This document shows, piece by piece, positions 10,567-22,143 of a stretch of DNA of 64,000 bases. The position numbers and the translations under genes were made by a program. Under the pieces are notes generated by a model, which saw only the letters and a program-made list of their open reading frames with translations, was not told where the DNA came from and did no database searches. Location of the stretch: contig CP051139.1 in assembly GCA_001592805.2 (NCBI GenBank), forward strand, positions 2,976,001 through 3,040,000. Reading direction: 5' to 3'. The DNA is from Peltaster fructicola (lineage: Eukaryota; Ascomycota; Dothideomycetes). Every line of letters starts with the position of its first letter. Position 1 is the first letter of the stretch.

Positions 10567-12128
10567 ATGCGTGCATCGTTCATTACTTGTGCGGCTCTGG
10601 CTGCTCTAGTCCACGCTGCTCCAGCACCAGTACAACACGGCATCGAAAAGCGCCAATCTGGTGCGGAGGCCACTACAACTAGAGACTGGAACATCACTAC
10701 TGCTACTCCATACGGGCCACCTGGCGCCTCCGGCTCGTTGAGAGGTGGTCAAGGTCTCATCGGCTACAGCCCTACTAATCCGTTTGATACCGAAGACTCA
10801 ACTGTCATTCCACCGTCAGATTTCGGGAGAGGTCAGAACCAAGATGCCAATCCGAAGTATGGTCTTCCCATCAATTTGCAGGGTGTGGACAACCCTCAAC
10901 CTATCGGTGGCACGGGCAACGATCCGACAGATCCAGGACCACGGAATGAGGTTGTCGAAGCACAGAACCCAAGTCTCTTCATCCCACCATCGACCGACTC
11001 CGGTGATGCCCCTAATGCGAAGTGGCCTCTTGCTCTGTCTCACAACCGTCACGGACTTGGTGCATCCGGCTGGGCTCGTCAGCAGAATATCAACCAGCTG
11101 CCAATTGCCACGGCCATGGCGGGTGTTGACATGAGATTGTCTCCCAACGCCTATCGAGAGCTTCATTGGCACAAGGCCAATGAGTGGAGTTTGATCTTGA
11201 ACGGCTCCGTCCGAGTTGCCGCTGTCAACGAGGCAGGTCAAACCTTCACAGACGACCTCCAGGCTGGCGATTTGTGGTTCTTCCCTGCTGGAGTTCCGCA
11301 CAGTATCCAGGCATCGGAAGCAGGTGTCGAGTTCCTGCTCATCTTCGATGAAGGTGACTTCAGCGAAGACAACACTTTCCTGGTCAGCGAACTCTTCGAG
11401 CGCAATCCAAAATCCGTGCTCGCCAAGGACCTCAGAGTCGATACCAGTGCTTTTGACAACATCCCTTCTGGCGAGCTGTACATCTTTGAGGGCACACCGT
11501 TCCCAGCGAATATCTCCGAGCAGAACGTCACTGGCCCAGCTGGCAGCATCCCAACCAAGGAGACCTACAGCTATCATATGAGTCAGCAGCAAGCATATGA
11601 AGTCCCAGGCGGATCGGTCAAGATCGTTGATCCGGTGTCTTTCCCAGCTGCTTACAACTTTGCTGCGGCTTTGTTCACTGTCAAGCCTGGCGCCATGCGA
11701 GAGTTGCACTGGCACACAAAATCTGATGAGTGGAGCTATTTCCTGCAAGGTCAGGGACGTTTGACGGTGTATATTGCTCCTGGCAGCAGTCGTACCTTCG
11801 ACTTCCAGGCTGGAGATGTCGGCTACGTGCCAGTGCCTGATGCTCATTACCTTGAGAACACCGGCACTGAGGACTTGATCTATCTCGGTAAGTTCGAAAA
11901 TACTTGTGTGAAACACTCACTGACTGTCTCCCTACAGAGGTGCTACAAGCTCCAGTGTACAACGATATTAGTGTTGCTCAATGGCTTGGTCTAACACCGA
12001 AACAAGTCGTCAAGGATCATCTTGGTTTCAGCGATGACACTCTGAGTCGCCTCCCAACGATCAAGCCATACATCCTGCCTGGCAACAAGAACCTCACGAC
12101 AACCAATTTCACAAACACAGTTGAGTGA
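10567..12128 (+). CDS. oxdC: Secreted bicupin oxalate decarboxylase
   Basis: This Mn-dependent enzyme converts oxalate to formate and CO2, detoxifying oxalate outside the cell. The exons are 10567-11887 and 11938-12128, giving 503 aa. A signal peptide (residues 1 to about 18, ending VHAAPA) is followed by a propeptide-like KR site near residue 28-29. The first cupin has Mn ligands H200, H202, E206 and H245; the second has H381, H383, E388 and H427. The lid over the first site reads S266-E267-D268-N269. It retains the Glu that in characterised enzymes (Bacillus OxdC) makes the reaction decarboxylation rather than oxidation. Several N-x-S/T sites suit secretion. The 50-nt intron lies just before the C-terminal tail. 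A TATA box lies about 60 bp upstream. Assignment to oxalate decarboxylase rather than another bicupin is strong. Confidence 0.93.
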
Positions 12129-12345
12129 TATGTACCGCCACCACAGTAGTTACTCTGCTATACACATAATGAGATGGATATTATATACACGGTGTCTCGT
12201 CGCCCGAGTACAGATACGTCTGATGAATTTTGTCTGGGTCATCATCCAGTGATTGTTGTTTACAGAGGAAATTGGACCTGTCAAGGCTTCAAGCCAGCAA
12301 TGCAACGCCAACGCTTGTTCGCAAGTGATCGGAAATAACGAAAAA

Positions 12346-15300
12346 TCAAGGCATATCTGAGTGTCGTGTGGGTTTACCTTTCGACGAAGATTTGCGAGAG
12401 AAGAAGCTGAAGAAGCCTCGCTTCTTCTCTTTCGGCACGTTGTTCTCCTTTTGTTGGATGGACTTTTGTGCTTGAACTCCTCGACCGACTGAAGGAGCTG
12501 GAGCAGCAGCAGGAGGCTCTGAGTTGCGAAGGAAATCGGCCAGGTCTGAGGTGTTAGACTGTGCAGGCTTTCCGGTCTGACTACTCGTGTTGGGTCGTGA
12601 TGCTGCTGTAGGTGCCTTGCTTGTAGGAAGAGCTGTAACTTCAGTGCCATCACTGGGTCCGTATGAGCTGGTCCTCTGAGCGCGTGCTCGCTCCATGATC
12701 TCACGAGCTTGCGCCAAACTTGCTGCACTTGCAATAGGCTTTGACTCGCCGCTCTCTTCGCCTCGCAGGAATTCTGCCAGGGTATCACCTCGTTTGCCTT
12801 TAGGCAACGCCGAGATGTCGTCGTCCTCATCGTCGATTGCGTAAGGATCCTTGTTGCGGTATTGCTTGCGCTGTGGATCCTTTGATTCTGTGGTAGCAGC
12901 ATTGATGGACTGCTGTTGCCCGCTGTAGGCTGGATGTGCAATACTGCCAGCGTTACTAATGCCATTAGGCACGACTGATGCACGGTTACGCGTGTCCTTA
13001 GCATCGGGTGGTGAGCTCCTCAGTGCGTCAAACTGATCGGAATCCATCGTCGATCGGAACGGAGCAATGCTCCTGGAGATGCGAGATTGACCGTCCTGCT
13101 TGGGACCGTCCCTGATGAAGGCAATCAACTCTCCGTTCTGCTGGCTTCCTCCACTCGCAGGTTTCGGCTGCAGAGATGCTCGACTCTTATCAGGTATTGA
13201 CGGAACTGGCGGTGCGTAGCCCGCTGCGATATCGCCCTTAGTGAGGCTCTTGGTCCGTTCGCTGGTCAACGATTGCGTTCGTGGTAAGGAGTAGTTGGTG
13301 GAGTTTCGGTAGTTCTGAGCCGCCGGAAGTGGCTGTACTGTCGGCTCTACTGATGGTTTGGTGGAACGAATGAAGTCGGCAAAGTCGCGAGTTGATTCTG
13401 TGATGACTCGAGCTTCTCGTGCCATCAATCCACTTCGTCTAAGCACACTGCTGTTCCTCGAAGGTGGCTTAGTGATAGACCAACGCTTCTTCTTTCTTTC
13501 AGCATCGGTAAGCTCTTCACCAGTCGCAGAGTAAAAGCTCTTTCCAAGTTGACTTCGTCGTACTGATCGCGAATCGGCCTTGTCACTGGCATTGGCAGAC
13601 TGGACGACTTCAGGGACCTCTCCCGTCAATTGAGCGAGCGATTGTTCGTTGGTCATCTGATCCTTGTTAGCTGCGGTCCAGGGAGCTGAGATGCCTCTAC
13701 TCACGGGAGCATCTCTTATAGGCTCTGGTGTCAAGGTATACTTGTGGACCTCGTCACTCCGTACGAACTGCTCGAAGTCTTCCGGACCTCGAATACTAGC
13801 ACTTGTTACCTGGTTAGGATCCTTCCGCGGCTCTAGAGCCTTCTTCTGTTGGAGCACTGGGTGGTCAATTGCCTGGCCCGACTGCGCTGTGCTGTTGAAC
13901 GCCGAGATTGGGTACTGCAACGCTGTACTCTTTCGATTTGCCTGTGATGACTGATCTACAGCTTCTTGTTGGGCTGCTTGTGGGCTGCTGGCACGTTGCA
14001 CCGACTCTCGCAGCGCTGCCAATGTGAGTGCATTAGGTTCAATAGGTCGATCGCGCGCGGGTGCCGCGTCTGTCGCTGGTGCTTGGTCCTGCAACTGCTG
14101 CGCGTCCTCTGGCAAGTTCGGAGAGTATCTCGAACGAGCCACTGAAGAGGCACGACTAATATTGTTGGCATGCATTGGAGATGGAGAGACACCTCTTGTA
14201 CCAGCGGCGGACGGTGTCCTTTCAGGCGCCACAGCCTGGTCCGATGTTGTGGCGACGCCTATTTGTGCCGTCTCGTCGTCTCCATGTGCCATGTGCTGCC
14301 GTTCTGCAACAGGCTGCTGGGGCACAACACCACCATTTTCTTTGTTGCCAAGCGAGAAACTTTGGTTAGAATCAGCTGAAGCCGGTCGATCCTCCTTTGG
14401 TAAGTCTTTGCTCGCTGTGAATGCGGCCTGTCCACCATTGATCGCAGCCAGCAACGTCTTAATATCGATCAGACTCTTTCGCTTGTCGACCTCGTCGTTC
14501 ATGGTGAAGTCGAAGTCCTTCAGCTCAACTGGACCATATACTGGACCCTGTGTCACCTGCTCCGACGCAAGGGCTTTCTTCGTGACCACTTCTTCGCCGC
14601 TTGTCGCTTCAGGCGTCACGAAGGCCTCAGAAACGTTTCTGTAAGGAGCTGGCACAGATGTCGATCGCTTTCGCTGCAGAACAGGCCTCATGGCATCGTC
14701 TTCGTCTGGAAGTCCTGTAGGTCCAGCAAGAGCTTTAGCTTCTGCTTGCTGTGACTGGTAGTGGCTGAAGCTGCGTCTTCGGTCAGGTCGAGAAGCGATC
14801 GGCGTTGCGGTTCTTTGCGAGGCGGTTTCGCTAGGATCCCTTGCCAATCCAGGCACTTCTATCTCGTCCACATCACGAAGTGGATCTCCAATTGGAAGTC
14901 GAATGTTTGATGCCAGAACATGCTCAGGATATCTGGTGTCAGGAGGCTCTCTGTCCTCGTCAGGGTCCTCGTGCACGCTTTCTGGTGCAGTGCCGAAGCT
15001 GTCGCGAAACGTCGATACAGACTTGGCGGGACTGGCGGCTATCACCTCCTCACGTGGGATCGGCGTTGTTGGTCGCACATTTGCGCGCATTGTCTTACGC
15101 CATGAGCGCCATAGCCTGCCCAAGGACGGATTGAGAGCAATGCGCTCCGCATCTTGTTCTTCCACAAGTACACGCTTTCGAAGCCTACCCGTTCTCCGGT
15201 GTTGTGGTGCTGGCGAAGTCGAGCAAACGCTGCTGTGCCCGCAACTTGCAGCGTCTGTTCCGCAACATGCTCAAGAACGGAGGTGAGGAAGATTGCTGCT

Positions 15301-16079
15301 GACCAGGAAACCAGACCAGCTGTCGAAGAGAAGCGACTTCTGTCGCCATTGGCGAAGAGCTCCTGTTCTTTCACGTGTCTCTCTTCGTCGTCATCCTCCA
15401 TCTCGCCTAGTCGCATGTATACCATCACTCGTAAGCGCGTTCTACGCCATACAAGCTCAAGATCCCATTTTGTACCGTCGACGTTCTCAGGCTCTTTCTC
15501 GTCCTCATCATCCCCTCCAGCGAGAAGATCCGACAATTCTTCGTTTGCGCTTGCAATAGCATCTCGCGCAAGCTTGTGCCTCAAGATTTCTGTGACTGCC
15601 GGTCGCAGAGCACTGAGAGTGGTTGATTTGGCGGTGGAGAGGAAGCTGAACAGTAATTGGTCGAGGAATGCATTGATCAATGCAAGGGCGGATGGTGAAA
15701 ATGAGACATCGTCTTTGCTGATTTTGTGCTCGTCCTCGTCGTCACTTGGTAGCCCACCAGCGTGGGAGGCTTGATGATCACTCACGACCTGTGCTGCACC
15801 GAAAGGAGCGACATACGCTGCTTGAGGTCGCACATTGGCTGGATTGGCTGGGAAAGCTCCTGTACCGCCAGAGAGAGCAGAGAATTGCGAGATAGAGGCA
15901 ATGCTTGGACTGCGCGACATTATCGGAGAGACCAGCTGGTGGTTTAAATCGTGACCATTGCGATCGAGGTTTGTAGTGTTCAGCGCCGGCAGCAACGGGC
16001 TTACTGGTGTTCGTGGTAAAGAAGTTGAGTCTGCAGTGAAAGGACTGTCATCGTGCTGATAATGGTAATCCTGGGCCAT
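12346..16079 (-). CDS. Conserved fungal low-complexity protein of unknown function
   Basis: Two overlapping minus-strand frames form one gene. The N-terminal frame (start ATG 16079, open to 15042) has an ordered core with ALALINAFLDQLLFSFLSTA and LRPAVTEILRHKLARDAIAS, resembling a helical histone-fold-like conserved fungal domain. It ends near AAIFLTSVLEHVAEQ. The C-terminal frame (about 15165 to the stop at 12346) begins VEEQDAERIALNPSLGRLWR. It continues as a roughly 900-residue Ser/Pro/Gln-rich disordered tail ending in a basic, Phe-rich motif (KKRGFFSFFSRKSSSKG). The change of frame near 15165-15240 is unresolved: a 44-nt GTAGGC...GAG intron fits the frame but removes the VEEQDAE block, and otherwise there is a one-base frame error. 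A good 42-nt in-frame intron candidate lies at 13663-13704. The protein is known to me only as a conserved fungal unknown. Its role is not predicted. Confidence 0.7.
13663..13704 (-). other. Probable in-frame intron
   Basis: On the minus strand this 42-nt piece starts GTGAGT, contains GCTAAC and ends CAAG, and it is a multiple of three without a stop. Donor and branch site match other introns here. The branch site is unusually close to the acceptor (about 4 nt), so use is likely but not certain. Confidence 0.6.
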
Positions 16080-17311
16080 GAGGAGACCTGGTCGAAGATC
16101 TTAGGTTGCGCAAGCCTCGCGAGGATGATGCAGGACACTAGAGGAGTGCAGCCAGGATCGTGTTCCGATGCTGTAGTCTCCAATCACTGCGAGGGTGGGA
16201 GACGCCGAAGGGTGGCTAGAAGTCTATTTATCCCCTTCTGGAAATTGCACGTCTTCAATGCAGAGATGTGCTGCGATATAGCAGAGATGTCAGTCGTCAG
16301 TCTGCGAGCTTCTGCGTTGTGCAGACGGACTCCTCGCTGGCTATCTTGATCGCCGGAAGCATGGAAGAAAGCTTTCGAAAGGTGTCACGGTCGTGCCGTT
16401 CGCGTGCTGCAGTCACTGCACACCTGCAAGCCAAGTACAAATCTTCGAAGGTTATATGCGTGAGCCGAACCTACACGTGTGTAACCAATGACGATCGAGG
16501 CTTGGAAAAGTGATTCTGCGATATTGAAGGGATCGAGGTTGCTGATAAGTGACTGATGGAGTGAAAGATACGTTGATTGCTGGAAATGGAGAGCTGGAAG
16601 ATAGTATAAGGGCAACGATCTCAAAAGCGCGACCTCGTTGTGGCTGAATAGTTGCATTGACGGCGGTTGGCAAGAAGAAATTGTCCTCGGATATCAGAAA
16701 GTCAGATGCGTGGTGGAAATCCGCGAACCAAAAACCGTCATTCCGGCCATGCTTCTCACTACTGCTCTGCCTAGACGATTCCGGACGCGTGGTAGGCATA
16801 CTTCCACTGCTCTGGCCACCCCAAGGCTGATGTGTACAGTAGTCTTGGCCGATCGTCTGTTTGAACCTTGATTGGCCTGAATCAGATCTCATTTCATGCA
16901 GAAGGATAGCACCTTGTCCATAAGACCTGTTCTGACGACGAGTGTCGAGCTACATAATTCATGAGCCTGGAGGCGCCATATCTGAATGCTTCTTCCATGG
17001 TGCGTAGAGCCAAGCTGTAGAGTCAAGCTGAAGTGTCAGTGATGATCGTCTCACAGCTCGCCCAGCCGACCCTGCAGGTCCACACATGGTCCCTCACGAA
17101 TGCACTACCCCCGTGCACCACGCATATCTGTCTGACCTGGTGGTATGTTGGCTACTGCGGCGCTGTACTCGATGTCCAGGCTGCCAAAGATCGCAATGGC
17201 AGAGGATGCTTCAGCCTCTTCCAATCTTAGTATGACAGAAACGCTGCTCTCTGGTCTGGATCATGTTTCTTCGAACGCGATTACGACTCGTACCAGGCAA
17301 TTTGTCCAGCT
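16080..17311. other. Divergent intergenic region
   Basis: These are 1.2 kb between the start of the minus-strand low-complexity gene and the F-box gene. A 146-codon minus frame at 16892-16452 is Ser/Gln-rich but lacks recognisable motifs. The region probably holds both promoters and long 5' leaders. Confidence 0.5.
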
Positions 17312-18093
17312 ATGGCGCATTCCACCGACCTTCCCACTGAGTTGATCCTCGACATCTTTACACAGCTAACATGCTTCACTGATGCAGTGCATCTGGCGTC
17401 AGTAGCGAGAAAGAATTGGGGCATCTGGCAGGATCGCCGCAATGCTCAGATCATACTCGATGCTGTCGGTCCGAGGTGTATCAAACATCTTCCAGAGGCC
17501 AGACGACTGCTCCAAAGTCAGGCACCAACGCTACATGAGCATAGTGATGTTCATGAAGTGATCAAGCGACTACATTGCAACAGCTGTCGCTTGGCAGTCG
17601 GCATCGATGCATTCGAGAAGCAGGAAGTCTCGAGGTGGTTGAATCGTGAGTGGCAGAAAGGTTACACAGGTCCTTCCTAACCAACGACACAGCGAGACGC
17701 AACTCATGGAGACATCCTGGACCGCATCTGACCAGCACAGAGCGCTCTCGATTCATCCCAGCATGGTATACCGTGTGGGCTTGTGTCTACGAGTCGAATT
17801 GCCAATCGATCCTGGACAAGACAACGCTTAGAGCTCTACATGTGGCGAGGGAAGTGCTGCTCGATATGCTCCATCACAATACCCCCGACGAGTATACAGA
17901 CCCGGAGATCGGCAAGTATTATGCCCGACTGGAGGAGCTCTTCCTTATCTTCAATGCTGTCCTCGATGAGAAAGCGATACGGCTCATGGGCGGCCCAAAT
18001 CGAATACCAGGTCTCTGCGACCAGGCTTCGGGCGCATATGCAGTGCTCGATGGGACACAGTGGGCTGTGGATGACATTGCCGATGTTGTATAA
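17312..18093 (+). CDS. F-box domain protein
   Basis: The exons 17312-17645 and 17693-18093 encode 244 aa. The N-terminus has an F-box-like stretch, residues about 6-40 (LPTELILDIFTQLTCF followed by a Leu/Val-rich helix), the usual adaptor for Skp1 in SCF ubiquitin ligases. The 47-nt intron has donor GTGAGT, branch CCTAACC and acceptor CACAG. Without splicing, exon 1 runs into a stop 12 codons later. The remainder has a Trp-containing, Leu-rich segment but no WD, LRR or Kelch repeats, so the target is unknown. Filamentous fungi carry many such divergent F-box proteins. The start is the first ATG of the frame, directly before the F-box. Confidence 0.72.
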
Positions 18094-18985
18094 TACTGCA
18101 CGGTGCGGCATTGCTGGTCTCTGGGTAGTGTCTTCCTGCATGCATGCTCTGATGCCCAGGGCTGGGGTTTTGCTTCTCTGCTGCGTGCTAGACATCAGCA
18201 GAAACTTGCTCACAGTATGTACTACTCCTTAGCGAAACAGGAGGTGTCCGCAATGCTCTACCGTGCTCACAATCACATCTCGCCCTCTGCCTCTTGACTT
18301 GAACCTCTATGCTGGCTGTTAAGTATGTCAACCCACAGTGCGACTCCTGTCGTGCTTCATGACATGAAGCGCTCAGTAATTGAAGCTCGAGATGTCCACT
18401 CTCGATAGCGCAGTGTTATGGCAAAGCTAGGGCATCAACATCGTCCAAGCATACGAACTCACGAACAGGAATCAAGCAGTGACAGTGTATCAGAGCTCAT
18501 CCTCAGCTGAAAGTTCCGTGTGTGGCTGGCTCTTGTAGAGCAATAGTCGTCCTCCATGGTACATGGTCTGTTGGTCACCACTGATAAATGCTTTTCGTCA
18601 CCCAGGTGCCGAACATGTCTTCTGTAGACGGACGGCATGCTTTGTCTGAGCATGATTCAGTAAGTGTGCCTCGCGGGTCGGCATGAGCATCAGGTCGCCT
18701 GGAGCGTGCCACGAGGATTCAATTTTGGGAGGTTGCAGAACCTGAGAGTGTAAGCAAGTGCTCCACCACGTCAAGGGAGAACCATCAACTCACGTCGTCT
18801 ACCTCTGCCAGATGAAGTCGAGGCTCTTCCTCAGATGTGTCTGCAAGGACATCTTCGTGTGTGCCATGTGTTGTGCGTGCCAAAGTCTTTGTTATGAAGG
18901 CAAGCGCGTGGGTTGTCGCGTCCAGGAGACACGCTCGCGTAATAGACCACGGTCATTCACTCTCCAACAATGCTGATCTGCAGCG
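18094..18985. other. Intergenic region
   Basis: These are 0.9 kb between the F-box gene and the next plus-strand gene. Only short frames occur (for example 18758-18976), with no conserved motifs. No RNA gene is seen. It probably holds the 3' UTR of the F-box gene and the promoter of the following gene. Confidence 0.5.
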
Positions 18986-20527
18986 ATGGGAGCTCCAAAT
19001 AATCAGCATGAGGTCGCCATCGCAACAAGACGATATCGTACGGCGAAAGCGATACCCGCAACCCTGCTTGATCATGTCACTGTTTGCATCGAAGAAGGTC
19101 TCTATCAAGAGGCTCTATCACTCCTCACGAGCTGCTTGACAGCAGGGAACGGTACTTCACGACCAGCTCTCGTTCCACCTAGCCGGGTCCTAGCTGTCAC
19201 AGCGACGCTGACGGTGCATCCCTCGATGACAACTAGAACATCATCAAAGGACAAACATGCCGCTGCAGAAGAAGCCGTACGCTACCTTACTCATCTCGAA
19301 AGTCTTGTTGGTGCCAAGAACGCTCGCTTTCGTTTCGCGTTCCACTTCCAGCGATCAGAGGATCTCAGAGCCAACAGAGCGAGATCTAGGAGAGCATTAG
19401 ACTCCGACGAGCAGGAAGTTGAGAGCTTTCGTTGCGTCTACGCTGGCCAGCAGTCCTTATGGTCACAAGCTGAAGACTTTTGGCATATGGTCGGCTGGGC
19501 ACTCAACTGCTCAGTTGCGCACAAACAGCGCTGGCATCGATGGAAGTTTCTGCTTGATGTCTTGCTTGATGCTCTTTGGGAGAACGACCTTCTGGAAGCC
19601 AACACACAGCAGTATGGAGACGAACTCGAAGAAGACGCATTTGATGACACTATGCTCGCTCAATGTCTCGAGACTGTCGGTGCCGGCCGCAACAATAAGC
19701 GTAGGATCATGCGAGCCATTCTCGCAGATGGCAGCAGCAAATCTGTAGCCGAATTTGGTCAGATCTGGGAGAATGAGACAGCTGGTCCGAAGGTTGTGCA
19801 GCCACAGAAGAAGAGACGGAAGCTGGACATCGAGCATGGTGACTATGGCGATTATGACATGAACTCCGACGATGAGATGGACGTGAAACCACACCAGCCT
19901 TCAACGCAGCAGAGCACTATGGACGATGATGTCTCGACGCCCGAGACTGTCGCTGGCCTTGGAGACCTGGACGCCATCAGAATCCGACAGCGGTGTCTAG
20001 CACTGCTTGCACAGCTGTGCGTGGCACGACCAGAAGCGTTCTTGAGCATTGAAGATCTTTTCGATCTGTACGTTGAGTTCTTAAGGACACTACCGCTGCG
20101 TCTGTTCCAGGATCTTGTCATGGGCCTCGGAGCATACCTTGGTGAGGACTCTCAATCGTCGCTGTATCAGATGTTATTACGACCTAGCATTGATGCAACT
20201 GCGCCTGTATACAATAAGAACGAGCTCACACAGGACGACTTCGAGGCGCACTTTGCACCATATGCAGCGAACAGCTCGAGTCTGTCAGAGAATGTCAAAG
20301 TCAGCCTCATCGTGGAGGACTCTCTTCGACTACTATGGAAGGCTGGGATGCTTAGCTACACTGAAGAGTTACGACGAACGGTCACACGTGGAATCGCTGC
20401 CAGGAAGGAAAAAGTGAACGCTGATGGCCGAAGGAAGACTGACGATGGCACATACGAAGAAGAGTGTCTCAGGTTGTCCAGCAGCAGGCTGGTCATGCTT
20501 CTTGATATAATACAACATGCACAATAG
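18986..20527 (+). CDS. Conserved fungal protein of unknown function
   Basis: A single-exon frame of 513 aa. The protein is mostly helical. A block reading FWHMVGWALNCSVAHKQRW, then WKFLLDVLLDALWENDL (residues about 170-210), resembles a conserved fungal unknown I remember from Aspergillus and relatives. It contains a basic cluster (QKKRRK, about residue 273) that could be a nuclear localisation signal, and an acidic segment (DYDMNSDDEMD). No enzymatic motif is visible. The N-terminal region (LLDHVTVCIEEGLYQEALSLL) and the C-terminal Leu-rich helices suggest an alpha-helical repeat scaffold; that is inference. Its stop lies only 14 bp from the stop of the convergent uL22m gene, so their 3' UTRs must overlap. 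Confidence 0.75.
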   Translation: MGAPNNQHEVAIATRRYRTAKAIPATLLDHVTVCIEEGLYQEALSLLTSCLTAGNGTSRPALVPPSRVLAVTATLTVHPSMTTRTSSKDKHAAAEEAVRYLTHLESLVGAKNARFRFAFHFQRSEDLRANRARSRRALDSDEQEVESFRCVYAGQQSLWSQAEDFWHMVGWALNCSVAHKQRWHRWKFLLDVLLDALWENDLLEANTQQYGDELEEDAFDDTMLAQCLETVGAGRNNKRRIMRAILADGSSKSVAEFGQIWENETAGPKVVQPQKKRRKLDIEHGDYGDYDMNSDDEMDVKPHQPSTQQSTMDDDVSTPETVAGLGDLDAIRIRQRCLALLAQLCVARPEAFLSIEDLFDLYVEFLRTLPLRLFQDLVMGLGAYLGEDSQSSLYQMLLRPSIDATAPVYNKNELTQDDFEAHFAPYAANSSSLSENVKVSLIVEDSLRLLWKAGMLSYTEELRRTVTRGIAARKEKVNADGRRKTDDGTYEEECLRLSSSRLVMLLDIIQHAQ

Positions 20528-20541
20528 ATGCGGCTATAGTA

Positions 20542-21594
20542 TTACCAACAGTAGTACTGACCTCTCGGTCCTTGAAGAGGTCTATCCGGCAGATGTGTCC
20601 ACAAGTTTGTCAGCCTCTTCTTTCGTCGCCTTTCTTCACGGTCCTTGTGTTCTCTAACTCTTGTCGATTCCTCCTTGAGTATTACACTCAGACTTGTGAA
20701 AGGTGTTCGCATGATGTTCATCCTTCCTCTGGCTCGATAATCCGGCAGCTTGCCATAAGTGCCGCGTCCGACCCAGGCCTGGGCGATGTAGAGTTTCTTG
20801 GGATCCGTAACGGTATGCTTCTTGCCATCTTTCAATCGAATAACCTCAGGTTTGTGCTGTGACTCAGAATCCTCTGTCTCCGACATGCTGCCCAGTCCCA
20901 TGCCGCGCATCACGACAGCTTCGTCACGAGCACGGTCGAGATGCTCACGCACGGTGATAGCGGCCTTCTTCGATGAAAAGCGCATCTGTGTGACAGCGTC
21001 CTCAAGCGTCTTTCCTGCGATCTGTCGGGCCAGCATGCCAAGCTTCTTGACGGAGGTCTTCATTTGCTCGCTCTTTGCCAGATGTTCTCGTTCGGTCCGC
21101 TTGATCATCTGTTCGCGCGTCATTCTTCCACCCTTACGCACCGCTTGTATCACTTTCTTCCTCTCCCATCGCTCTCGGGACCGTGGGTCCGGATCTAGTA
21201 TCATTTGCCTGTTTGAGGTGTCGTATGCACTCGCCTCGCCGTCGACTCTCGACTCCTGCTCCATCTCACTCTGTGTTTCGCTGCGCTGAGCATCTTCGAA
21301 GATCGATGTTGGAGAAATGTCGCCAGGTTTCCTGAGATATTGCTGCTGTTCTGCCATGGCTTGTTGCACTTCTCGTTTCGATGCCACTGGGTTCTTCCGC
21401 AGATACTCTTCGAGCACAGGATTGTCTTGTTCGCGATCATCCCGTTTCTTCGAGCTGGCAAATCGACTTTGTATCGTTCTTACAGTAGTCCGATAACTTA
21501 GCCCTGCTCACAATCAGTATTGGTTGCAATATGAACTCCGCGCACAAGACATACATCTAGGCGATAGACGCTGTGCTGGTGCTGCGATGCTCAT
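20542..21594 (-). CDS. MRPL22: Mitochondrial large ribosomal subunit protein uL22m
   Basis: This is the mitochondrial homologue of bacterial L22, which lines the exit tunnel of the large subunit. The exons on the minus strand are 21594-21555 and 21503-20542, giving 333 aa. The first exon encodes 13 residues plus one base of a basic presequence (MSIAAPAQRLSPR). Together with RTTVRTIQSRFASSKK it looks like a mitochondrial targeting peptide. Family features are RQIAGKTLEDAVTQMRFSSK near the middle, and GRGTYGKLPDYRARGRMNIM followed by TSLSVILKEE, which is the L22 beta-hairpin. The tail RGQYYCW resembles the family end. The 50-nt intron starts GTATGT and ends GAGCAG. The longer N- and C-terminal extensions relative to bacterial L22 are normal for fungal mitoribosomal proteins. 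Confidence 0.9.
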
Positions 21595-22143
21595 GATGAG
21601 CGTGGTGGAAGTTGCAGCGACAATCGATGTCCCTGTGTGAGAATGCGTAGAATGCAGACCAATGGTGCCGTTTCTCACGCTAGCCGCATGGAATGTTCGT
21701 TGCCGACTGCCAAGATTCGGAGATACCCTCGCAAGAACGACCGTAATGCATCCTTCAGGCGCCGGGCGCTCGTAAGCAGATCATTCGGCAGCGTGGGCAT
21801 GGCGGCTATCCCTTAACATGGTTAAGTCGGCACGATAGTGAGTCGCACCTGGCTGTCAGATCGGACATATAGAGGGCTGGGACGCCCAGCGGCGTGTGTC
21901 ATCGCATAGGTGGATACGATCTACGACTTAGACTATTTTGTCCTGCACCGTTGTTTGCCATCTCTTTTGATACACGCTCTTTGCTCTCCGGTGGTGCTTG
22001 GTGAATTCCCAGCGCGACGAGCGACATTCCCGATCTCGTGTCACGATTGGTGCCAAGGTCTCAAGGAGCGGGATTCGCACCGTTTCTCGCATTGAGATGA
22101 GGAGCTTTCTTGACTGTGTTGTCAGCGCCATCAACGACGAAGC
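21595..22143. other. Divergent promoter region, uL22m and PRP24
   Basis: These 549 bp lie between the two divergent start codons. A TATA-like CATATAGAGG lies near 21866, upstream of PRP24. No other gene or repeat is seen. Confidence 0.5.

Noticed and set aside
10816-11916. A 366-codon open frame on the minus strand, opposite oxalate decarboxylase
   Set aside because: It mirrors a well-supported gene, has no motifs, and such antisense frames arise from codon bias.
14024-14644. 206-codon plus frame opposite the low-complexity gene
   Set aside because: Shadow of a repetitive Ser/Gln-rich coding region; no motifs.
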